NCBI GenBank assembly: GCA_019095985.1
Contig: CM032666.1
Coordinates: 46,778,793 to 46,842,792 of the forward strand
Reading direction: 5' to 3'
Source: Streblospio benedicti
Lineage: Eukaryota; Annelida; Polychaeta; Spionida; Spionidae
Length of the DNA stretch: 64,000 nt
The position numbers were made by a program, and so were the translations under genes. The notes under the pieces are model-generated. The model saw nothing but the letters and a program-made list of their open reading frames with translations. It did not search any database and was not told the DNA's origin. Below, one piece after another: positions 1 through 10,500 of the stretch. Numbering within the stretch: the stretch's first letter is position 1; every line of letters starts with the position of its first letter.

Positions 1-1391
1 ATAATTATATAATTCGCTTTAAGCATGACGCATTTTTATAAATCCATTATCCATGTCACACCTAACCAAATACATGTGGAATAAATTAATCAGTCGGATA
101 TTTACATAGTCAAAGTACCCTGTAACTGAGTCGCGTGTTTGTGGTTTAATATATGTCACACCCTGCCAACTGATTACAGTAGCTGCAGTTACAGCATTTA
201 ACTGATAGAACAATATGATTTAATGGTTCTTTTTGGAAGCATATAAACTTTTCTTTTTGCGTCACTTCAGCAGCTGAAGCGAAAAGCTTGTATTTCATTC
301 ATTTGTAATTAACTATGTATGTTTCTGGACAAGCTAGAGCTTTTACAAATGAACTGATTTCATTCAAACTTTACATAGCTATGGGGCATGAGGCGACACG
401 GAAGTGATTCGATATTGGGTACTTTAAAATTAAATTAGGCTTTGCTTATGAAAGATTTATTTGCTTTTATTGTACATGTATATAACTGCATTGACTGCAC
501 TGTGTTAAGTAATATTGATTATTGGATTTGAAACTGTTATTGATTATTATCTGTCATTAGTACTAATGTGGCATTAGGAACGAACTCGTATTTTGGTAAA
601 CACAAGTTCACAAGTGGTGAAAACCGTTCGATACAGGTTTATCTAGTGTTTACCACTGGTGAACTCGGAGCTAAAGGGATCACTACGAGATGCGCACTGA
701 CAGACAAAATGGCGGCGCCGATAACTTCTCTTATCGCAGACAGTTTCACAAAATATATTCATAACAACAGGCTAAAAGTCTCCCAAATTAATGAGATTGA
801 TAGATAAATATCAAGCAATTCGTTTAAGTCCGGGTTTGTGCACTCTGCATGCTTTTTTTTAAACAGATATATTTCCCAGTTGTTATGTACTATCGAATAG
901 CCGCAGCTCGTAGCTACGACTTGTCAACTCGAAAGTACCAGTTCACGAGTTGTTCCGAATGCACCATAATGCAACACACAGAGCAATATGTTTCACTGGA
1001 TATTGATCACTGCTGTAAATTCATTCTGAGGTTTTCTCCTCAAATTCATAAAGTTCATAATTGTAAAGTATACATCGTTTCAGTATACATCTTAATTGCA
1101 GATAAGTCAATGTTGTTCTAGTGACACCGTGTCCTTTGAACACTTTTGATCTAGTTTCTTTTTTAATCATATGGCCCAGGCCAGGATGACAGTTGATCTC
1201 GCCGTAGGCTAATGCAAGCTGTAGGGTCCACAAATAATTTTAACTTTATTTTTTTCTAAACTGAAATAATATGTAGACCACCAGGCTAAACATCATGTTT
1301 CTTTCTTGAATTATATTTCTAAAATGGAAATACATGTATCAGGGATTTAATATTAGGACCATATCATGTGCTTACTCTTGTTTTTCTTTAG
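1..1391. other. Intron upstream of the SAND exon, repeat-rich
   Basis: No coding exon of the DEAF1-type gene was found here, so the exon that supplies the first base of the split Gly codon must lie to the left of the window. The interval holds the left copy of an inverted-repeat pair (about 258-560 and 1018-1160). An insertion-like stretch at about 560-1000 contains the short inverted motif GTAAACAC/GTGTTTAC. The rest is AT-rich and unremarkable. Confidence 0.6.
240..1160 (+). repeat. Interspersed repeat, left member of inverted pair
   Basis: Blocks 258-560 and 1018-1160 reappear as reverse complement at about 8105-8480 and 7915-8050. Shared landmarks include CTTCAGCAGCTGAAGCGA, GGACAAGCTAG, GTGATTCGAT, TGATTATTGG and CACTTTTGATCTAG. 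About 440 bases between the blocks are absent from the right copy and look like a later insertion. Confidence 0.7.
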
Positions 1392-1597
1392 GCGGAAGAG
1401 GAAGATGCATATTCATGGGTAATAAGTGGTATACCCCAAGTGAATTTGAAGCAGTATGTGGAAGAGCAAGCAGCAAAGATTGGAAAAGAAGTATACGTTA
1501 TGGTGGACGTACCTTGCATTGTCTTATTGAAGATGGTATTTTGCAGCCACATGCAACTTCTTGTACATGTGCAGCATGCTGTGATGATGAAAGTGTG
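1392..1597 (+). CDS. DEAF1: SAND-domain exon of the DEAF1-type gene
   Basis: The acceptor is a T-rich tract ending in AG at 1390-1391. The exon starts in phase 1 (the split Gly of GGRGRC) and ends in phase 0 before the donor GTAGGT. It holds the KDWK motif of SAND DNA binding and the C-terminal zinc-coordinating style CTCAACC segment. It stands alone between a pair of large inverted repeats (240-1160 and 7912-8490) and is followed by a 6.9-kb intron. Confidence 0.95.
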
Positions 1598-4500
1598 GTA
1601 GGTGATTCTTGATTGTGCTTTGATAATTATAGTTTCAAATATAATGTTTGATACAAAATATAATTATACTAACAATGTGTAATTATTTGAAAAATAAGTC
1701 GATGTCTTATTCTAGTTATTGGCAGTTTTTAACATGTTCAGGATTCTTATGTAAACGTAATTTTGTTCATAGAAAATCAAAATCATCGTTGGTCTACGGG
1801 AATTTTGTTCTATTGCACCTATATTCAGTGTTGCAAAACTATTTGTTGGTTAAAAACCGTCGAGCTACACTCACATTGAAAGCAAAATCAATACTCTGTT
1901 TTTCTTACTTGGTAATGTAAAATTGGTCCAGTAAATGAACATGAAAAAAAAGCTTAGGTTGGACAAAATTGTTGGCAAAGGTTTAACAATTGAAATTGAA
2001 TCATTGATATGTGTACTTTCAAGAAAAAAAATTTAACTCACTTCCGCCTTGGGGAAAGTTTTCAAAATGGCCTCCAAAATGGCCGCCAGCATCATTTTTC
2101 TAATTATCAGAAAACTTCTACAGATACTCATTTATTATTGTATAATACATTGTTTTCAACTAAATCAAACATGCTGAAATCAATTTTGATATCAAATTTG
2201 CATTTTAAAATAATCCAAGATGACTGCAATCATGGCCGCCAACATTATTTGACATAGTAACGCAGTATTTATATTATCAATATTTTTTTTATAAAATATG
2301 ATAACCTTTGCTATTAAATAAACTTTGAAAATGTTAAACAAATATATCAGGGATTTCGTTTCATAGAGAATGTTCCTAGATATAATATTTTATCAATTTT
2401 CCATTATAGTACATTCTAATGTGGTGGCGAGGTAATAACAAAATTGCTGCCAACAGAGAAACTAGAATTGTTAGTATACAAGTAGCAATTATGAATTGTC
2501 TGTAATATCCGTGTGATCTGTTGTGTCTGGATGCTCAGCATTAGTGCATGTTATTCCTTTACATTGTCCACATGCTGTGGTGCACAAAAGACCTTTTTTT
2601 TTTTACATGTGCAAGACATACGATCACACTTTCCCCCACAATTGCATCGTGTCATCTTCAGCAATGAAGATGGTGCTGCTTTCAGCTACATTTTTGTGGG
2701 TTTAAACACTTCTTTGCCATCTGATTTTGTTTTGAACCAGCCACATTCTGCTGGGTCTAGATTTTTACCACGCCAAGACTGAACTTGATGGTACACCCTT
2801 CTTCATATAACTGTATTCATGTGTACAGAATAATGGTAAAGTAATAGTACAAGAATGTCTGTGTCATCAGCTACTACAACAACTGGTGAAGTTTGTGCTA
2901 CATTCAATGCTGATATAGCAATGTCATAATCTGCGTCTGCTGGTGATTGTTTAACTTCCAAACCATTTTGTTCAAGGACCGATCGAAGCAGATCAATAAA
3001 CTTTTGTTTATTGTGAGAATTGGCAAGAAAAGGTTTCTTGTTCATTGTGAGAATCATATCTGGAGTAAAATCAATGTCTACTCCTACTTCAGTGCCGATT
3101 CTACAACTGTGAGTGTCATCTTTCGTTGATGGACCCTCTAAGTAACCATCAAAAACTATTGTACAGTTGCCAAATTGACTTTGGATATACATGTACTCCA
3201 AATAGATGCGACATAAAGCTTCATACGTCAAAAACTTGGGCCAAGATATTTTATGCAGAATAGCCCCATCATCTAGCACATAGGAAACTGTATTGGGTAA
3301 GTTTTCTACAACAGAGCTTGGTACTTTTCCAGTTAATCCAGTTTGTAAAGATGCTTTATCAGGCGGTCTCATGAGAAGGTTATTATCGAACAATGAAGTT
3401 GGGTAATAACATAGTTCATATTTTAAGAGCTCTTTGACATCAGTTCCTACCCCAACAACCAAAAGGCTTTGTTACAAATTTTTAGGATCTATCTCCACTT
3501 TCTCACTGTCAATCGACACATACAGCACAACATTGAAGAGATTAAACGTGATAACTTAAGGATTATAAGGATTAGAGCCATTTGAGTATTTGAAGACTTT
3601 AAATATAGAGTGTGCTTCTGTGGCCGAATGGATAGAGAGTTGGACTTGTGATCAGAAGGTCGTGGGTTCGATTCCCGGTCGGGTCTGATGGTAAGTGTTG
3701 AGCAAACTTACCTCTAACAGGTTGCACACTGCTCCGTGGTACCTACACGTTAAATAGGTACAGGTCGGTGATAAACATGCGCAAACAGCAGCAATGCCGT
3801 ATGCAGCCAGTATGGTATGCTCCCCGGGGAGTTGAGAAAGATAAATGATCAATTGCTGATCATTGAATGTGCCGATGACCTGGTGTAAATTGTAAAGTCG
3901 TGAGATCAAAAACTTGGATCAAGACTATAAACCAGACATTTATTTATTTACATTTAGTTAAAGAATTAATATTGTGCATATTTGTATTGATATGAAAAAA
4001 TGATCATACTGTTAACAATTTTTCATTTGTTTCAATAATCCACCCTGGAATATGTTGCTACAGTACTGATATTGGAAGAAGGATACAGAATCGTAAACGA
4101 AATTAGAGGAATCGGCGTAAGAAAACGTAATAATTTGTAACAATTCGCAACAAAGTTACGGCTATTACGATTTTCTTGGCACTGCTCAGTCACCAAAACT
4201 ACGATACTTACGATTTATTCGAAATAAACAGAAAAACGTAATAATCAGAACATTTTCTCATACTTCCTGTCAATATGGCGCCATCTGCTAATAAATAATT
4301 GGATTTGTTCGGGCGTTCTTGGTTGGTCAGAAGAAATAGGAAAAAAACCATGAAAAAACCACCCAAAAACCACCCAAAAAACCCGGGGTTTTTTGGGTTG
4401 GGTTTTTTCAGTGGGTTTTTTCAAAGTGGGTTTTATTGGGTTTTTGGGTTTTTTTCAAAATGTCTTTTTATTTAATAAGTTTTTAAGAGTTAGATAAACC

Positions 4501-7500
4501 AGGTCTATTTATGGTGGCTAAGAAGATATATGTTGACAAATGAGAATTTTGAGAAATTGTTTGTGTACAAGCACTGACTTGGCATTGTTCTAACCAGTAG
4601 CTCTAACTGACTTCAAATTGAACTACTAACCCTGACACTAACCTGCTGACACTTCAGAGCAATATGCTCAAGTACTTGACAATGTTCTAACCAACTTCAA
4701 AGTGAACTCCTAACCCAGTCACTATTGACCTGCACTAATTAGTACAATAATGACTTCATAACAATACCTCCAGTAGTGGCTTTGTATTTGCAGAGCTTGT
4801 GCCTTTAACTGGCATGTGCATTTGTAATGTCTTTTTGGCATTTGGAGCCAAGTTTTTAATTATCTCTGTTCGCAAAGTTATTCTGGGGTGACAGGACTTG
4901 ATAATTGCGTAAATCAGATACACAAAAGCAAATAGAAACATTTCCAAGTCTGTCCCACTTAGAAAGAAGTCAAAACTTAACAACTTGATACACTAATTAC
5001 AAGGGCTAACAAATGCAAGTTGTTATTATTGTTCATTTCAAGTAACCAGCCAGCTCCAAGTCTTATCAGTAGTCAAAATTTAATTCGTTTTCAAAATTAA
5101 TTTATTAAATTCATAATCTGTTTTGATTGGCAATTAAAACATTATCAAATATACTGAATAAAAGTCATAAAATAAATTATAAGTAATGATACATGTATGT
5201 GTTAAGAGAAATGGAATGTATGAAAATATAATATTGATCCTGAAATTGAAATAACCCAAAAAACCCAAAAAGCCCAATAAAACCCGGGGTTTTTTTTAAA
5301 AAAAACGGGTGGGTTGGGTTTTTTCAAAAAACCCGGGTGGGTTGGGTTTTTTCAAAAATACCCGGGTTTTTTCCCAACCCTGGTAAGAAATCGTAGCGTA
5401 ATTCTCGAAATTGTTATTCTGTATCCTTCTTCCGATATCAGTACTGTAGCAAGTCCATGATAGTGCTTGAGGAAGAAATCGCTTGATACCCTGGATTTAT
5501 TTTTCAAAAGTAGATCATCTGTTGCAGTTTTCCAGCTTTGCACCCATCTTGGATTATATATCAATCAAATCAAACATAAAAATGTTATAAAATCTTATAA
5601 GGAAAATGGTGAATTATTTGATATATGGGCATGGTATATGGTAATATGATAGGAGTATCGGTATAGCTTTCCTCAGCTAGAAAAGTGGTGTTTTTAGCCA
5701 TTTTAAGTTTGGTGGCCATCTTGGATTTTGTCTAAATACAAATTGTTATTATAAAAATTACTTCAGTATATCTAATATAGGTGAAAATTACGTTTTATAC
5801 ATTATTAAAACCCGATTTGTCATTTTTTCTGATAATTGGAAAAAATGATGGCGGCGGCCATTTTGGCGGCCATTTTGAAAACTTTCCCCAAGGCAGACAT
5901 GAGTAAACTTTTTTCCCTTCAAAGTACACATATTAATGATTCAATTTCAATCGTTAAACCTTTGCCAACAATTTTGTCCAACCTCATCATTTTATTTACT
6001 GGACAAAATCGTACGTCTGACGTTTGACATTGTGCCTGAACACTTTGGCAGTCTGGCTTATGATTGATTGGATTTTGTCAGCAAGTTCTACAATATTTAC
6101 GGTCGTTTTATCACAGTTGTATGTTTACTGCATGTATAGCTGTGAGACATGATTATGAATCAAAATATATTATATATTTTACCGGATAATTAAAATACAA
6201 TCAATGTTCTATCATCTCACAATAACAGAGTACTGACTTCGTTAAATATGGCAATATGATTTTTAATTTTGGGTTTGGTGATCATTTCCATCTGTTTACG
6301 TTCTATGTTTAACCCATTTCTCTAATTATTGGCAGTTTACCAGATGTAGTTTTGACTACGATAAAATGTCTCCCTGATTGAAAACATAGCTAAACAGATT
6401 GACTGAATTATAGTTACCCAGGTTCACAAGCGAATACGTAGATTGTTTTGTTCAACTACGTAAACTTACAATGCCTATGTACCTACTACCTTGGAGATGC
6501 ATGTACTATGATATTAATATTTGAATATGTTGGGCGTCTTTAGCGTCTTTTTTTACGCTAAACACATTATTGTTCACTCACCTGCTTTTACCTATTTAAC
6601 AGATAAGTAACATTACAATAAATGATAAATACAGTATATATGTAGCAGCGGGTTGGCACCACTCCTGTAATGCAAACATTAAGCAACAAGCACTGTTGGT
6701 TAAAATATTTATTATAACCTGGGCTGTCACCCTGTCCGATGCCTGCCATGTGCTTCTCCTAGTTCTGATGATGTGTCCAAAACAATACCTTTGTTCTGGA
6801 AACCTCCGACGTACAAGATAGTACATTCATATTACTAACATCAATGATGTTGATTTACCAATCAACATCTTTGGTAACATGACAATAAAACCACATAACC
6901 ATATCACTATACAATTAACATTACTATATAATACATAGCCGACACACTGATGATAGTCAGGCAATTACTGAACAATAATTATGTGGCCTTAGAGCCAAAC
7001 GGCCACAAATGTGCTTGATTTATAACTGCCCCCACCTCCAGTTTTTTTTTTCTAACCTTGAATTTCATTCACCAGAATCGCTGGGAACCCTGGAATTAGA
7101 GATGCTTCATTTTTCAATTGATTGCCCAGGGCAGAAAATTGACCGCTCCCCAGGGGTCTATGTACGAAATTTTGTATGAATTACGCATGCTTAGTTTTCC
7201 ATTTAATTTTTACAAAACTTGCACTCAGGTTATATGTCTATATGATCATCATTCCATATTTGAATCATGCCTGTGGGGGTGGGGGAGGTCCTTCAATAAA
7301 ATGGTGTATGAAGTATACATGTTTCATTTTTCATATGATTTTCACCAAAGTTAGTTACAACATGTATGCCTGTATGATCATCATTTTACTCTGGATTCAT
7401 GCCCCTGGGTTAGGAAATAGACCCTGCCCAAGGGATCCATTAACAAACGTGTTGCTTCATTTTTCATTTGATTTTCACGAGTTGGATTGTTATTGTATTG

Positions 7501-10500
7501 TATTGGTTTATAGTCTCAATGAACAGCTCATGCCGTTTTCTAGCGACTTTACATCTACACCAGGTCAGTCAGTGGCACCATTTTCACACTACATATATCT
7601 TTCTCAACTCCCTGGGGAGCATACAACACTGGCTGCATATGGCATTGCTGCTATTGCGCACACGTGCTTATTACCCACATTTGTGATCTGTGCCTATTTA
7701 ACGTGTAGGTACCACGGAGCAGTGTGCAACCTGTTAGCGGTAAGTTTGCTCAACACTTACCATGAGACCCGAACGGGATGTATGTGTGATCACCATTTTC
7801 ATCTTGAATCATGCCCTTGAGAGGAAATTAACGTAGAAATCAATGTCTTTTGTTTGATTATGTATTTTCATCCATATGTATATAGTTTTCATATTGCGCA
7901 AGACAGTGCAAGAGTAAACTAGATCAAAAGTGTTCAAAGAACACTGCGTCGCTAGAATGACGTTGACTTATGGGCAATTAAGATATATACTGAAATGATG
8001 TATACTTTACAATCAAGAAATAAAGATTTGAAGAAGAAAACATCAGAATGAATGAGAATCAATATACCCAGGCAAAAGATATTTGTGTTGCAATACAATA
8101 GTACTGTTTGAATAACAGATACTAATCAATATCAGTTTCAAACCCAATAATCAATATTTGCTGCTTGGGTTGGAATATGGATTTTTCTTGGTGCCTTAAT
8201 TGCATTGAATATCAGTAAGAATATCATGAATGGGCTTCTAGAAACCACAGTTTAATTGGCAGATTGCCCAAAATCGAATCACTTCGGTGTCGTTTCAAAC
8301 CTCATAGTTGTGTAAAGTTTGAACGAAATCGGTTCATCGGTACGCCCGCTAGCTTGTCCAGAGACATACATACATACAAACATAGTTACATAGTTACAAA
8401 CATAGTTACAAACGAACCAAACACAATGCTTGCTTCAGCAGCGCAGCTGAAGCGACGCAACAATATAGGACCATCACGGTCCTCTTGTTATGATAGGGAT
8501 ATGTATTTCATTGTGAACTCTTGCTTTTAGTTTATGAATCTTAATTTCAGACAGGTCCTGTTCGCCTTTTCGTTCCTTATAAAAGAAGAAGGAAAGATAC
8601 ATCATCTCCAAGTGAAGTTGTGAAGAAAAAAGTTGCACTAACTTCACCTCCTCATTCAGAAAACAGCTCTCCTAGTAAAGACAGTAGTAGTAACATGGTG
8701 TGGAAAGCTCTTCCCCATCAAGGTGGACCAGGGGGGGAAGCTGGTAAGCTTTTATTTGTGTATTTTATTTTACAAAGAGTTATATGAATATATAAGTGTA
8801 AAGAATCATATGACATGTGCTCTATAATTGTCTATGTTAGTTATGAGGTTCAAATGATTTGTGTACCTATTGTTATAATAGACCTGACACAAGAAAGTAA
8901 TACATTTTGATTCTGAGAATATCCTCAGCAGCAAAGCAAAAGGTTGTTAATTGCTTGTTGGGCAAAAGTGGATTAATAAATTTGCTGTGCCCTGGCGATA
9001 AGTAGTTTTCTAGTCAGAGTCAAGCATTAATCCAAGGACAAGTAAAAAATTTAGCTTACTCCTCCTGAATATAAGCTTTTGTCAAAGCTGTTAGGTGTAG
9101 AACATGTACAATGTAGAACAAGTAACATTTTTGAGGGACAAGTGACTTTTTTTATTTTGATTTTGCAATATTAGTCCTGTAAACTAGTATGGTCAAAAAG
9201 TTATCTGGGGTACTGAGTTATATATTTTTTAAATTTGTTTGTGGGTTATTTTCCTAGTAAGTTTTTTTTTTTTAATTAATATTATGGACTGAAAGAATTC
9301 TCAATCACAAGCAATATTTTTAATCAAAACCTTGTGAGATTTCAGCTTTTTGCAAGAAAGTACTCTTTGTTCTTTTGATATTGTATATATATTAGAGAAT
9401 TATTAGATAATTGCTGTGTGAATTATTTGATAAATAGAGTTATAGTATTTTTTATGTGAAATTTTGTATCAATAATAAATACTAAATATTATCTCTACTC
9501 TTTGTTTATCCTGTAGTGGTTCTTGGTCAACCTGTGGCAGTAACTCAGCATGGAGATACCATTCAGATTATATCAACAGATGCAACTGGGAATATTACTG
9601 TTGGTGAGTGAAGAATTCAACTTCAAAACTCCTAAAAACAAAATCTTCACAACATTGTCCAATTTTATTTTACAAGATTCTGTAATTTGTAATATTTCAG
9701 GGCCTTTATATATGCAGTATATAACATGAATATAATGTTGTTGAATATGTAGTGGAACAATATTATTGCATATTTTTAATAGATACCTCAACTATAACAG
9801 TTGTGTTTTACCTATAGATCTTTTCCATATTCCACATTGGCCTATAAACGAACATCCAATCTACAATAATAGACAGATTTTTTATGTGTAGTTGTCAATT
9901 TCTATTTGTTACTACAATAGAACTTCTATTAAAAGCACCCTGTGGACTGCTTTCAAGTGGTCTCAAAGGAAATGTTCCTATTTGTATGACAGCCCAACGT
10001 TTCTGTTTTAATGTTGTCTGTTTGTTTGTTTGTTTGTTTGTTTGTTTGTTTATTTATTATAGTGACAAGGTATGTACATATACAACAAAACTGACTAAAT
10101 TACACAGATTACTTAATATACCCAACCCTTCTTGGGTTTATCAGTCACCTAGTATTTTAATACCAATAAATTGACCTATCATTTTCTACATTACATTACA
10201 ATATATGAACTAAACAAATACATAACAGCAAAGATAGTTTTATCAAAAGAATAATTATAAATACTCATATGAACATTTCACAATTTCTGACATTCCACAC
10301 AGTTTGAATGAAATTGGATAAAACCTTCCATTTATTTTGCATTAAAAAGATTAGTTTTTCTAAATAAAAATTTCTGACATTCCACGCAGTTTGAATGAAA
10401 TTGGATAAAACCTTCCATTTATTTTGCATTAAAAAGATTAGTTTTTCTAAATAATAATTTCTAATGTATGATTTAAAGGATTAAGATTTGAGACTCACTG

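Larger units (their letters stand above)
1923..6010. mobile_element. 4.1-kb element with long, diverged inverted ends carrying a PIN-like/CXC gene remnant
   Basis: Left end 1923-2245 and right end 5685-6010 are inverted copies. The outer tips share GTCCAGTAAAT, and then come TTGTTGGCAAAGGTTTAA, AACTTTCCCCAAGGC (right strand) and repeated AAATGGC/GGCCAT motifs. The ends are clearly diverged but keep the same order of motifs for about 320 bases. Between them lie a minus-strand PIN-like plus CXC gene remnant (about 2510-3462), a SINE (about 3615-3945) and a further TIR element (4055-5452), which look like later insertions. That the inverted ends and the gene form one mobile unit is inference; they could be two independent repeats. 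No target duplication was recognised. Confidence 0.5.

Noticed and set aside
568-807. 79-codon plus-strand open frame upstream of the SAND exon
   Set aside because: It does not resemble the DEAF1 region before SAND, no usable donor in the right phase was found, and it overlaps an insertion-like repeat segment.
3618-3690. Possible tRNA gene (A and B boxes, anticodon-like loop with GTG)
   Set aside because: It is followed by a 230-base body that recurs in reverse at 7480-7785, so it is the head of a SINE. The arms do not pair as a clean cloverleaf.
7176-7820. 214-codon open frame
   Set aside because: It runs through tandem-like repeats and then through a reverse-orientation SINE; the composition is that of the repeats.
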